Below are positions 42,180 through 52,899 of a stretch of DNA of 64,000 nt, piece by piece. The position numbers and the translations under genes are program-made. The notes under the pieces were generated by a model that did no database searches, was not told the origin of the DNA, and was given only the letters and a program-made list of their open reading frames with translations. This stretch comes from Salvelinus alpinus (Eukaryota; Chordata; Actinopteri; Salmoniformes; Salmonidae). The stretch lies in the NCBI RefSeq assembly GCF_045679555.1, contig NC_092096.1, positions 27,598,364-27,662,363 on the forward strand. The letters run 5' to 3'. How positions within the stretch are numbered: the first letter of the stretch is position 1; each line of letters begins with the position of its first letter.

Positions 42180-43133
42180 ATGTCCACTCCGGCTTCCCAG
42201 GGTGTTCTACGGCCTGTTCTGATGATGACATTCTTACTGGGCTTATCCTTCATGTACTACAAACCCCAGATCAAGTTCCTCTCATGCCCTATCAACCAGG
42301 CATCCCATGCGGGAAAGGCTCGCTGTCCTCCTTACACTCAAGTACGTAGGGCAAGGAACCAGATTGTGAACCAAACACACCATGCCCAGCCAACCATTCA
42401 GGATGAATATCATTTTGATTTGGCCACTTGATCACCCATTTGACATAGACTCTTGTGCCTACTTTAACATCAAAGGCTGTCACCTAACAGTGGATAAAAA
42501 CCTTTACAGCAAGGCGCACGGTGTCATATTCCACCATAGAGACATCCATGGAGACCTGAAGAACATGCCCCAAGAGCAACGTCCATGGTTCCAGAAATGG
42601 GTGTGGTGGAATGGAGAATCACCGGCTAACACAAACAGGATTCCTGGTGTTGACTACTTGTTCAATTTGACTGCGAGTTATGGACTGGATTCTGATATCA
42701 AGGTTCCATATTTGTCGCTTGTCGAGGTAACCAGTGAGGATAAAATCTTTGAGCTGCCCAAGAAGGACAAATTAGTCTGCTGGGTAGTGAGCAACTGGAA
42801 CCCAAACTACAAGAGGGTACAGGTGTTCAACGAGCTCAGTAGGCATGTCAAAGTAGAGGCCTATGGGAGACATTTTAGTAGATACCTAGAAAACGAAGAC
42901 TAAAAGACATTGTCCAGCTGTAAATTCTACCTGGCATTTGAAAACTCCATCTACAAAGACTATGCTACAGAGAAGCTGTTCAACGCTATGAAGTTGGGAG
43001 CAGTGCCCGTTGTTCTAGGTCCATCCAGGGACAACTACGAGCAATTTATCCCAAGGGACTCTTTCATCCATGTGGATTATTTCCCCTCTACAGAGGAGCT
43101 GGCAAAGAAGCTTCTCTTTCTCGAAAAGACAGA
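42180..43133 (+). pseudogene. Fucosyltransferase copy 1, disrupted
   Basis: After the acceptor TCTTTCAAAG (42161-42170) an ATG at 42180 opens the same type II membrane N-terminus as copy 2. The frame shifts near 42390 and the first frame stops at 42431. The catalytic part continues in another frame (ILIWPLDHPFDIDSC onward). It meets TAA at 42901, caused by loss of three bases relative to copy 2 (GACTAAAAGAC against GACTACTCAAAGAC). Homology ends near 43133, in front of a short GGGGTAATAACA repeat, so the last 55 or so codons, including the CxxC end, are gone. By eye the catalytic segment differs from copy 2 by only about eight substitutions in roughly 690 bases. It cannot make a functional enzyme. 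Confidence 0.85.
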
Positions 43134-43614
43134 GGTAATAACAGGGGTAATAACAACAGGGGTAATACAACAGGGGTAATAACTTACAGTACAACAAATA
43201 ATAGAAGAATAACACACACTACATGAAAGGTACTGTACAAGACCAAAGAATTTAAAGTCGTATTGATGCTGGCACAAAACTGTTGATGGCTCTATTTGTC
43301 AGGTAAAATAACCTGTTGATGATGTTGATGCAAATCCAACAATTGAATTGCTCCCTCTTGTATTATATACAGTGTCTCTGACAGCTTTCAACGATAATAA
43401 AAAATTATTACAAATCATTAGAGAGAATAAACTATGCTCCAAGTTCACTTTTTGAATGTGCAGTTAGGTCTAAATAACTATGATAAAAGTACACTCATAC
43501 TTTGATAAACTTCCTGACCGCATCAGACAACCAGGTGAAGAGAAAACATAAATATCAGCCACACCTTTTTACCTAACCTGTCGTCTCCGAGAGTAGCTTG
43601 GCACAAGGCGTTTT
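43134..43614 (+). other. Spacer between fucosyltransferase copies
   Basis: It starts with three imperfect copies of an ACAGGGGTAATA-type unit and continues as AT-rich DNA. No gene was seen. From about 43545 it resembles the region before the copy 1 first exon (33345 onward). Confidence 0.5.
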
Positions 43615-43713
43615 GAGGCGTCACTCAGTCACTCACTGATCTCTACACCTGGATGGTATACGTAGACAGTGTGATACAATACTTTATCTTCTCCTGGCAT
43701 TGTGGATACCAAG
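43615..43713 (+). other. Probable 5' untranslated exon of fucosyltransferase copy 2
   Basis: It matches 33430-33533 and ends at the donor CCAAG|GTAAGTTTGATA. The next acceptor in the same unit is TCTTTCAAAG at 45617-45626, nine bases before the start codon. The first-exon assignment rests on conservation between the two copies and on the donor. Transcription is not shown. Confidence 0.5.
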
Positions 43714-44149
43714 GTAAGTTTGATAACTTGGCTCGCAGGAGGAACTATTCATTATAATAGAAGTAATGACAATGTTTTGACTGGTTATGTATATAAGATG
43801 ACTTTGCCATATTATGATATAGTATAATAAGTGACCAGAGATATTTTTGTGACAAGGCTAAGGAATAGGTAGTTAATGAGGCATGAGTCCTAGTTAATGA
43901 TTGGTAGGATTTGATATGAGTTTTATGTGATAACATGGTTGAATAGGTTGGGCTTGTCCAAGGGATTGTTGGTTATTGTCTGAGACATATTGCTGAAAGT
44001 GCACTTGGCGTATTCACAGGGTTGCACAAGTGTACTTTGTTCAAAAGGAGGAGTGATGTTATAAAAAATTATTAAACTGGAAAATACTCTTCTGGAACAT
44101 TCCAGACGGATCACTAGTGATGCATTTTACATTCTTTGTTCCCTGGTGT

Positions 44150-45570
44150 AATGTCATATAAGATAGTTAACCTGCTTGCTGAAATTAATATGTCACCAGC
44201 TCTAGCGCTTAACGCTAGAAAATCCTGGCCTCCTTGGACCCCCCTTCGGCCTTCCTTTGAAAGTCAACATTATAACAGTCTAATGAATACATTTAATATA
44301 TCCTATCATTTTATTGTGTTTATGGAGGTCTTAGGTAACATTAGAATATGAAAGAAAATGTATATGAAAGAACACAATAGCATGTTCATTTGTTTGTAGC
44401 TGCAGGCTATATGAACAAATGAAAAAACACTAAAACCCCACAATTCAAGTGTTAATTGATTTCAAATAAACACTGTCACAAAGATAATTAATTTGTTAAG
44501 GACAGGTCTTAAGGAGCATCATGAATTTAAGAGAAAGCATTTCAAAAGAACAGAATGGCATATTTTCTATTTATATATATTACTGTACTTTGAGTGTTGA
44601 GTTCATGTGGAGAGGCATGGATGGGATCACTGTTATTCAGAGTTGTTGGCTAAAATGCAGAAGGCACATTTTGGTTGAGTCATTCTGTTCTAGGTATCCC
44701 TCTTTCCCTTTAATTTTGCTAAAAAGTTATATCTCAAATATATAGTATCTCAAAAGGTCATTTTTAAGAGTTGTGTGGCAAGGATAAGTGATTTGGAACG
44801 GCATAATCTGCTCTTTCTGATACTATATAGACATCAAAACGTCTTACCTGCTTGTAGTTTGTTGGAGAATTTTAAAAAGTAACTTTTCGGCACACCGTTT
44901 ACCTGCCTCTGTGTCAATTCCAAGCTGCAGCTGTTCATTAGATTCTTCATTTACAATTTAACAATTGATCATATTCTCACCCATCAGACTATTGTCAATT
45001 GAATCTTGTCTTTAGGATAACCATATTATTATATGTGGGAAACTAGTTTTGATATACATAGTTTAGTGTGAGGACAGACGCTGGGAGGCGAGAAGCAAGT
45101 ACAGGGAGTGAAGATGTAATGGATAAACGGACATGAAAAAAAACCAAGATCAACGTCTGGACGGGGAACAAAACAACATTAATGTAGACATGGTGAAGAA
45201 ACTGAGGAAGTGACAGATATAGGGGAGGCAATCAATAAGGTAGCGCTGATGTGCGTAACGATGGTAATAGGTGTGCGTAATGATGGGCATCTGGTAAGAC
45301 ATTTAAATTCTAGATGCTACATCAGGCTATCCTAACTTCAAACTGTCTATAACCTTTACAATTTTAACCTTAACAATATGAATTAGCATGCATAAAACTT
45401 CCTTGATTTAATGCCAACTATCTATAAGAACACAATGGAAGACATTTCAAATGTGACATTTTAAAAACTTTATAGAGACACCAACCCAACTTTCACATGC
45501 TGCGGCTATATAATACATTCAATCAATCTTTCTATCTAACTACTTTTTCAGCTATAACCAGTCACTACCA
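44150..45570 (+). other. Intron of fucosyltransferase copy 2
   Basis: AT-rich intronic DNA with no recognised gene. A piece around 45060-45300 (CAAGATCAACGTCTGGACGG; GGTAATAGGTGTGCGTAATG) resembles a dispersed repeat but I cannot classify it. Confidence 0.4.
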
Positions 45571-45635
45571 TTATTATAATGTATTTCACATCCATGGTTT
45601 TGATTGGTCTCTTTTCTCTTTCAAAGGGTCAAGGT

Positions 45636-46784
45636 ATGTCCACTCCGGGTTCTCAGGGGGTTCTACGGCCTGTTCTGATTGGCTGTTTTTTTATGGCATG
45701 CTTCGTGGGAATATTCTTCATTTACTACAAACCCCAGATCAAGTTCCTTTCATGCCCTACTGACCAGGCATCCCACGAGTGGAAGGCTGGTTGTTCTCCT
45801 TGCCCTCAAGTAAGTATGGCAGGGAACCACACAGGGCAAAAAACACACCATGCCCAGACAGCCATTCAGGCCGATGATGACGGAGACACAGACACTATCA
45901 TTTTGATCTGGATGTGGCCATTTGGTCACGCCTTTGACATAGACTCTTGTGCCTACTTTAACATCAAAGGCTGTCACCTAACAGTGGATAAAAACCTTTA
46001 CAGCAAGGCACACGGTGTCATATTCCACCATAGAGACATCCATGGAGACCTGAAGAACATGCCCCAAGAGCAACGTCCATGGTTCCAGAAATGGGTGTGG
46101 TGGAATGGAGAATCACCGGCTAACACAAACAGGATCCCTGGTGTTGACTACTTGTTCAATTTGACTGCGAGTTATCGACTGGATTCTGATATCAAGGTTC
46201 CATATGGGTCGCTTGTCGAGGTAACCAGTGAGGATAAAATCTTTGAGCTGCCCAAGAAGGACAAATTAGTCTGCTGGGTAGTGAGCAACTGGAACCCAAA
46301 CTACAAGAGGGTACAGGTGTTCAACGAGCTCAGTAGGCATGTCAAAGTAGAGGCCTATGGGAGACATTTTAGTAGATACCTAGAAAACGAAGACTACTCA
46401 AAGACATTGTCCAGCTGTAAATTCTATCTGGCATTTGAAAACTCCATCTACAAAGACTATGCTACAGAGAAGCTGTTCAATGCTATGAAGTTGGGAGCAG
46501 TGCCCGTTGTTCTAGGTCCATCCAGGGACAACTACGAGCAATTTATCCCAAGGGACTCTTTCATCCATGTGGATGATTTCCCCTCTACAGAGGAGCTGGC
46601 AAAGAAGCTTCTCTTTGTCGACCAGAATGAGGAAGAATACATGAGGTACTTCACCTGGCGAAAGAACTTTAAAGTTCAACAAGGGTATTTTGGACTTGAG
46701 CACGCCTGTCGCTCATGTGATTACATTCGAAGAAATAAAGGATACAAAAGTTTTAATAATCTAAATAAATGGTTTTGGGGCTAA
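45636..46784 (+). CDS. Alpha-1,3-fucosyltransferase, FUT9-like, 382 aa
   Basis: A single coding exon after the acceptor TCTTTCAAAG (45617-45626), starting at ATG 45636 and ending at TAA 46782-46784. It is a type II Golgi protein. Residues 1-11 are cytoplasmic, a membrane anchor lies around residues 13-32 (VLIGCFFMACFVGIFFIYY), then stem and catalytic domain. Family GT10 features include [74 protein letters not shown], the CxxC of HACRSCDYIRR and the end KWFWG. These match FUT9/FUT4-type enzymes (about 359 aa), which transfer fucose from GDP-fucose to N-acetylglucosamine in Lewis-X-type glycans. An NLT sequon is conserved. The isoform, and hence acceptor preference, cannot be fixed here. A disrupted tandem copy lies upstream. 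Confidence 0.92.
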   Translation: MSTPGSQGVLRPVLIGCFFMACFVGIFFIYYKPQIKFLSCPTDQASHEWKAGCSPCPQVSMAGNHTGQKTHHAQTAIQADDDGDTDTIILIWMWPFGHAFDIDSCAYFNIKGCHLTVDKNLYSKAHGVIFHHRDIHGDLKNMPQEQRPWFQKWVWWNGESPANTNRIPGVDYLFNLTASYRLDSDIKVPYGSLVEVTSEDKIFELPKKDKLVCWVVSNWNPNYKRVQVFNELSRHVKVEAYGRHFSRYLENEDYSKTLSSCKFYLAFENSIYKDYATEKLFNAMKLGAVPVVLGPSRDNYEQFIPRDSFIHVDDFPSTEELAKKLLFVDQNEEEYMRYFTWRKNFKVQQGYFGLEHACRSCDYIRRNKGYKSFNNLNKWFWG

Positions 46785-46879
46785 GTGGACTAATTTGTAG
46801 TGGGACATTTCCATGTAAAATGACCCATAAGCGCCAACCTGTGAAGTTCAATCAATACAATGCATTATAATGCCCTTTT

Positions 46880-47308
46880 TACATCTGCAGTTGTCACAAA
46901 GTGCTTATAAAGAAACTGAGCCTAAAACCCCAAAGAGCAAGCAATATAGAAGCACGCTGGCTAGGAAAAACTCCCTAGAAAGGCTGGAACCTAGGAAGAA
47001 ACCTAGAGAGGAACCTGGCTTTGGTTGTGGCGGGTGGAGATTATAAGAGTACATTGGCATTAAGGCCAGATCGTTCTTCTAGATATTCAAACATTTATAG
47101 GCGACCAGTAGGGTCAAATAATAATTATAGTGGTTATAGATGTCCAGGACAATGTAGCACAACCGGTGAATGGGTCAGGGTTCCATAGCCGCAGACAGAA
47201 CAGCAGAAAGTGGATCAGCAGCACGACAAGGTAGTCCATCCAGTGCACAGCTCAGGGTTCCATAGCCGCAGGCAAACAGCAGAAGCTGGATCAGCAGCAC
47301 GACCAGGT
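46880..47308 (+). repeat. Left part of an unclassified dispersed repeat
   Basis: CTAGGAAAAACTCCCTAGAA, AACCTAGGAAGAAACCTAGA and GGGTGGAGATTATAA are landmarks of a large repeat common in salmonids, as I recall it. It contains a local duplication of about 80 bp (CAGGGTTCCATAGCCGCAG at 47178 and 47252). Its right part continues at 48956 after other elements. Confidence 0.55.
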
Positions 47309-47500
47309 GTTTCCTAACCCTGGTTCTCAAGTACCCCCAGCAGTACACATTTTCGTTGGATCCCTGGACAAACACACCTCATTCAAGTCATTGAGGGCTT
47401 GATGATTAGTTGACTAGTTGAATCAGGTGTGCTTGTCCAGGGTTACAATAAAAATGTGTACTGTTGGGGGTACTCGAGGACCAGGGTCGGGAAACACAAG
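47309..47500. mobile_element. hAT-type MITE
   Basis: GTGTTTCCTAACCCTGGTTC on the left pairs with GACCAGGGTCGGGAAACAC on the right, and GTACCCCC pairs with GGGGGTAC. Non-coding. It lies between the dispersed repeat and the Tc1 fragment. Confidence 0.75.
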
Positions 47501-47712
47501 ACCAAATCTATATCCATTGGAGTTGCTTACCAAGAAGACAGTGAATGTTCCTGAGTGACCGAGTTACAGTTTTGACTTAAATCTACTTGAAAATCTATGG
47601 CAAGCCCTGGAAATGGTTGTAGCAATAATCAACAACCAATTTGACAGAGCTTGAAGAATTTTTAAAAGAATAAACGGCAAATGTTGCACAATCCAGGTGT
47701 GGAAAGCTCTTA

Positions 47713-48679
47713 AACCTTGTTCACAACGCAGGCCTAAATGCTCTAATCTGTTTTGGAATACTGACTGTCCAAACAGCAAGTTACAAGTGACCAAATCAGA
47801 TCTGTGTGTGTTCAGACAGCAGTCATTTGCTGATAAGGCTATGCTAGTTGTCATAGTAATGACGGGTGTGTGTGTGAGTGCAGTAGTGTAGGCTGATTGG
47901 TGGTGGTGCTTCCTTTCACTCAGAAGTTGCATAGCAAGCTAAAGTGACAACAATGCCTGCCATGGACGTTTCCCAGTTGATTTGAATGTTTAAAATCATA
48001 GTGTAAGAACACTTTTAAAGCCTCAAAGGATAAGATGATCCAACTTGTCAAACTGTCAACTGAGTAGCTAGCAAGCAACAAGATATGCCAAATAACAGTC
48101 TAAAAAGCACTTGAGGGCATGTAAATCACAAGTCACATGGCCAGGAATTCGATTTGTATCTTTTATTTTTATTTTTTATATATATTTATATTTCACCTTT
48201 ATTTAACCAGGTTAGCTAGTTGAGAACAAGTTCTCATTTACAACTGCGACCTGGCCAAGATAAAGCAAAGCAGTGCGACACAAACAACAACACAGAGTTA
48301 CATATGGAATAAACAAGCATACAGTCAATAACACAATAGAAAAAAAGAAAGTCTATATACAGTGTGTGCAAATGGCATGAGGAGGTAGGCAATAAATAGG
48401 CCATAGTAGCGAAGTAATTACAATTTAGCAGATTAACACTGGAGTGATAAATGAGCAGATGAGGATGTGCAAGCAGAGATGCTGGTGTGCATGAGGTAGG
48501 TAGATTGGGTGGGCTATTTACAGATGGACTATGTACAGCTGCAGCGATCGGTTAGCTGCTCAGATATCTGACTTGAAACCAGCTACGAAGGCTGTTCAGA
48601 CTGCGGGAAAAATAACAGATTCAAATCGGATATGCAAATAGGATTTGGGACACTTCAAACCGCCAATGTGAACATTGCT
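47713..48679. mobile_element. Harbinger-like non-autonomous element with TTA target duplication
   Basis: The Tc1 text GCTCTTA|GAGACC is split here. TTA occurs at 47710-47712 and again at 48680-48682, typical of PIF/Harbinger insertion. The ends AACCTTGTTCACAACG and AGCAATGTTCACATTG (right end reversed) share GTTCACA. No transposase is recognised. A LINE tail lies inside it. Confidence 0.6.
48175..48600 (-). mobile_element. LINE 3' tail, same family as 38145-41012
   Basis: On the minus strand it ends CTGGTTAAATAAAGGTGAAA, and carries GCAGTTGTAAATGAGAACTT, GCACTGCTTTGCTTTATCTT and other 3'-UTR blocks of the LINE at 38145. It is 5' truncated and nested inside the Harbinger-like element. Confidence 0.8.
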
Positions 48680-48955
48680 TTAGAGACCTACCCAGAAAGT
48701 CACACACAGCTATATATCGCTGCCAAAGGTGCTTCTACAAAGTATTGACTCAGGGATGTGAATACTTATGTAAATTAGATATTTCTGTATTTAATTTTCA
48801 ATTCAAAAATAATATATTTGTCATTATAGGGTATTTTTTGTAGATTGAGGGAAAAAATATATTTAATCCATTTTGAACTTAAGCTGTAACACTATTTTTG
48901 TATTTAAAAAATATATAAGTCAAGGGGTATGAATACTTTCTGAAGACACTGGGCC

Positions 48956-49250
48956 CTTTCCAAAGTTACCCCTGGACAGGGCCAACCCCACCCAATTTGC
49001 CAAAACACAACCCCCACACCAACATAGGGATAACAACAGACCACTAACTTACTACCCCGAGACAAGGCCAAGTATAGCCCACGAAGAGCACAGGAAGGAT
49101 GGGAGAGCTCAAGCAAGCCAGTGACTCAGCCCCCGTAATAGGGTCAGAGGAAGAGAATCCCAGTGGAGAGAGGGGAGCCGGCCAGGCAGAGACAGCAAGG
49201 GCAGTTCATCACTCCAGTGCCTTGCTGTTCAACCTTCGCTGGTGCGACCA
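48956..49250 (+). repeat. Right part of the unclassified dispersed repeat
   Basis: CCCCTGGACAGGGCCAA, AACCCCCACACCAACA, CCGAGACAAGGCCAAGTATA and GGCCAGGCAGAGACAGCAAG continue, in the same orientation, the repeat begun at 46880. The insertions between therefore landed inside one older copy. Confidence 0.55.
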
Positions 49251-49682
49251 AACCTGACTGTTGAATGTTCTGTTTTTGCACACTGTTTGCATAGTTGTTT
49301 CATTGTTTGGACAGAATATACTGTGATTACAAATGTGAAATATCATGTAAATGTCTATCACACTAATGTCTTGTCATGACAGCAAAGGTAACAAGTTATA
49401 GTTACTCACATTTAAATCATTATTTGCCCAGATATCTGCTGATTACAGTAATTCTGTTATTGTTTCAGGGTAATAAACTGACAATACAAGAGCAATGGTA
49501 AATTGCACTGAACAGGGTTTGAGAGTGATGGATGGAAAAGAGGAACTCTGTTACCATAGTGTTCTTGTATTGTTAACCCTCTTGCACAAAGAATGTGGTA
49601 TTACCATGAAACAATGCTGAAGGTGTTTCTGAGCAAATAGTGTTTGGAAAAATATAACTTGTCAGCAAATAATGTAATGTAA
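49251..49682. other. Unique-looking intergenic DNA
   Basis: AT-rich sequence with no recognised gene or repeat. Confidence 0.4.
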
Positions 49683-50558
49683 TGTCAAATCAAATCAAAT
49701 TGTATTTGTCACATGCGCCGAATACAACAGGTGTAGACCTTACAGTGAAATGCTTAATTACAAGCCCTTAACCAACAATGCAGTTAAGAAAAAGAAGTGT
49801 TAAGAAAGTATTTACTAACATAAACTGAAGTAAAAAATGTTAACATTAAAAAAATACTAAGAAAAAGATAAGAAAATAGAAAAATAACAAATAATTAAAG
49901 AGCAACAATAAAATAACAGAAAAGAGCCTATATACAGGGGTTCCCGGTACAGAGTCAATGTGTGGGGGCACAGGTTAGTAGAGGTAATTGAGGTAATATG
50001 TACATGTAGGTAGAGGTAGTGACTATGCATAGATAATAAACAGAGAGTAGCAGCAGCGTAAAAATGGGGTGGGGGGTGGGGTCAAATAGTACAGTTAGCC
50101 ATTTAATTAGCTGTTCAGGAGTCTTATGGCTTGGGGGTAGAAGCTGTTAAGAAGCCTTTTGGACCTAGACTTACCGCTTGCCATGCGGTAGCAGAGAGAA
50201 CAGTCTATGACTAGGGTGGCTGGAGTCTTTGGCAATTTTTAGGGCCTTCCTCTGACACGCCTGGTATAGAGGTCCTGGATGGCAGGAAGCTTGGCCCCAG
50301 TGATGTACTGGGCCGTACGCACTACCCTCTGTAGTGCCTTATGGTCGGAGGCCGATCAGTTGCCTTACCAGGAGGTGATGCAACCGTTCAGGATGCTCTC
50401 GATGGTGCAGCTGATCTGAAGACCCATGCCAAATGTTTTCAGTCTCTTGAGGGGGAAAAGGCATTGTCGTGCCCTCTTCACGACTGTCTTGGTGTTTGGA
50501 CAATGATAGTTCGTTGGTGATGTGGACACCAATGTGGACACCAAGCTCTCAACATGCT
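49683..50558 (-). mobile_element. L2-like LINE 3' region
   Basis: On the minus strand, decayed coding sequence with YITGAKLPAIQDLYTRR and LLNSFYPQAIRLLNS, the C-terminal signature of L2/CR1-like ORF2, is followed by a long 3' UTR and the tail CAAATACAATTTGATTTGAT. 5' truncated. Confidence 0.75.
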
Positions 50559-51801
50559 CATGTAATGTAAAATGCTACCCACATACATCATGTAATGTAA
50601 AATGAGTCCACATACATAATGTAATGTAAAATGTTGTCCACATACATAATGAAATGTAAAATGCTGTCCACATACATCATGTAATGTAAAATGCTGTCCA
50701 CATACATCATGTAATGTAAAATGCTGTCCACATACATAATGTAATGTAAAATGCTGTCCACATACAACATGTCATGTAAAATGCTGTCCACATACATAAT
50801 GTCATGTAAAATGCTGTCCACATACATCATGTAATGTAAAATGCTGTCCACATACAACATGTAATGTAAAATGCTGTCCACATACAACATGTCATGTAAA
50901 ATACTGTCCACATACATAATGTCATGTAAAATGCGTCCACATACATCATGTAATGTAAAATGCTGTCCACATACATCATGTAATGTAAAATGCTGTCCAC
51001 ATACATAATGTAATGTAAAATGCTGTCCACATACATCATGTAATGTAAAATGCTGTCCACATACATAATGTAATGTAAAATGCTGTCCACATACATCATG
51101 TAATGTAAAATGCTGTCCACATACATAATGTAATGTAAAATGCTGTCCACATACAACATGTCATGTAAAATGCTGTCCACATACATAATGTCATGTAAAA
51201 TGCTGTCCACATACATAATGTCATGTAAAATGCTGTCCACATACATCATGTAATGTAAAATGCGTCCACATACATCATGTCATGTAAAATGCTGTCCACA
51301 TACATCATGTAATGTAAAATACTGTCCACATACATCATGTAATGTAAAATGCTGTCCACATACATCATGTCATGTAAAATGCTGTCCACATACATAATGT
51401 CATGTAAAATGCTGTCCACATACATAATGTCATGTAAAATGCTGTCCACATACATCATGTAATGTAAAATACTGTCCACATACATCATGTAATGTAAAAT
51501 ACTGTCCACATACATCATGTAATGTAAAATGCGTCCACATACATCATGTCATGTAAAATGCTGTCTACATACATCATGTAATGTAAAATACTGTCTACAT
51601 ACATCATGTAATGTAAAATGCTGTCCACATACATCATGTAATGTAAAATGCGTCCACATACATCATGTCATGTAAAATGCGTCCACATACATCATGTAAT
51701 GTAAAATGCTGTCCACATACATCATGTCATGTAAAATGCTGTCTACATACATCATGTCATGTAAAATGCTGTCTACATACATCATGTCATGTAAAATGCT
51801 G
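50559..51801. repeat. 30-bp minisatellite, about 41 copies
   Basis: The unit is CATACATCATGTAATGTAAA followed by ATGCTGTCCA. Variant positions alternate (CATC/CATAA/CAAC; GTAATG/GTCATG), and several 29-bp units read ATGCGTCC. Copies are very similar, so expansion is probably recent. The minus strand is open for long stretches only because 30 is divisible by three. Confidence 0.97.
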
Positions 51802-52151
51802 ACCATTAACATGATGATACTGTTCTCTATTGTTAGAATTGGAATGGATGTGAGAAAAAAATACTTGCAATAAATAGGGTAAATACAATAAATAAATAAA
51901 AAATAAGTATTTAGTAGATTTGAAAATCAAGTTTACAAAATTAATGTTGACAGCCTCACAGGAGCCACATCATTTCCACCTGGTTGATCAGTTCAGAATA
52001 TGCCCTCATTCACCAATGCCCATATAGGAGATTGGGCCATTGTAGTTTTTCTGCTGGTCAAACGGAGCAATCCTTTTGCATGTATATGTTTTTGCATTGT
52101 TTACCTACCAGCACAAAACAAAAGAAACCATACAACCTTACTGCACAGCAC
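51802..52151. other. Intergenic DNA
   Basis: No gene or clear repeat was seen between the minisatellite and the SINE. Confidence 0.4.
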
Positions 52152-52382
52152 AGACGAGTGGCGCAGCGGTCTAAGGCACTGCATCTCAGTGCAAGAGGTG
52201 TTCCTACAGTTCCTGGTTTGACTCCAGGCTGTATCACATCCGGCCGTGATTGGGAGTCCCATAGGGTGGTGCACAATTGGCCCAGTGTTATCCGGGATCG
52301 GCCGGGGTAGGCCGCAATTATAAATAATAATTTGTTCTTAACTGACTTGCCTAGTTAAATAAAGGTCAAATGTAAAAAATAA
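52152..52382 (+). mobile_element. tRNA-derived SINE sharing a LINE tail
   Basis: A tRNA-like head has an A-box region (GTGGCGCAGCGGTCTAAGGC) and a B box (GGTTTGACTCC, consensus GGTTCGANTCC). A body and the tail CTAGTTAAATAAAGGTCAAA follow. The last 50 or so bases match the tail of the LINE at 38145-41012, which presumably supplied the retrotransposition machinery. Confidence 0.88.
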
Positions 52383-52477
52383 ATCAACTGGTTGTGTCCT
52401 TACTGTGGCTTTGAGTATCCTTGAAAAGGGGAGGTGACAAGTAAAGTTGTGAGAGGAATTTTCCACACGGTTAAACA

Positions 52478-52600
52478 GGGTCCCTGGGACGTCCCTAACC
52501 CCTCCCCTATTGAAGTTGTAATGTAAAATGCTTAGGGGTTAGTTATAAATCTTTGGATAGGGTTTTAGGGGTAGGGACGCCCCAAGGATCCCAGATAACA
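52478..52600. mobile_element. Foldback MITE
   Basis: GGGTCCCTGGGACGTCCCTA on the left pairs with TAGGGACGCCCCAAGGATCC on the right. Non-coding. Confidence 0.7.
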
Positions 52601-52899
52601 AGTTCGATATGTCATGTACTGGATACTAAATATAAAAAACAATGTATGTGTCATCATGTATTGTTGAATGTTTTGTAAAAATGTATTTAATCTTTCACAA
52701 ACATCACATCCGTAAACAAAGAAGTCCCATGTGAAGCAGAGCCTACCATTCATCGAGAAGGAAAGGGAGGTACTTGTACTGTAAACAATGGACGTGTCAT
52801 ATATCGAAGTGGATATTTTCTTTCAGTGAGCTAAATCCGGGGATAATACCATATATTGAGATGAATGAAACATGTATTCGTTATATAATGATAGCTATC

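Larger units (their letters stand above)
47501..48953 (+). mobile_element. Tc1-like transposase 3' part, interrupted by another element
   Basis: The piece 47501-47712 translates (+) into a broken Tc1 transposase C-terminal region. The continuation GAGACCTACCCAGAAAG... AAAGGTGCTTCTACAAAGTA and the terminal ATGAATACTTTCTGAAGACACTG follow at 48683-48953. The 967 bases between are a separate insertion. Stops make it inactive. Confidence 0.75.

Noticed and set aside
42382-42903. Fucosyltransferase copy 1 as a functional shorter gene
   Set aside because: It lacks the membrane anchor in frame, the donor-binding FENS/VPVVLG part is behind a stop, and the C-terminal end is missing.
50588-51518. Long minus-strand open frames made of 10-residue repeats
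   Set aside because: They follow from a 30-bp satellite without stops; no codon bias, splice or family signal.
50559-51801. CRISPR-like array
   Set aside because: Units are contiguous, with no unique spacers, in a eukaryotic genome; it is a minisatellite.
52155-52240. tRNA gene
   Set aside because: A and B boxes are present but followed by a SINE body and LINE-type tail; the cloverleaf is degraded.
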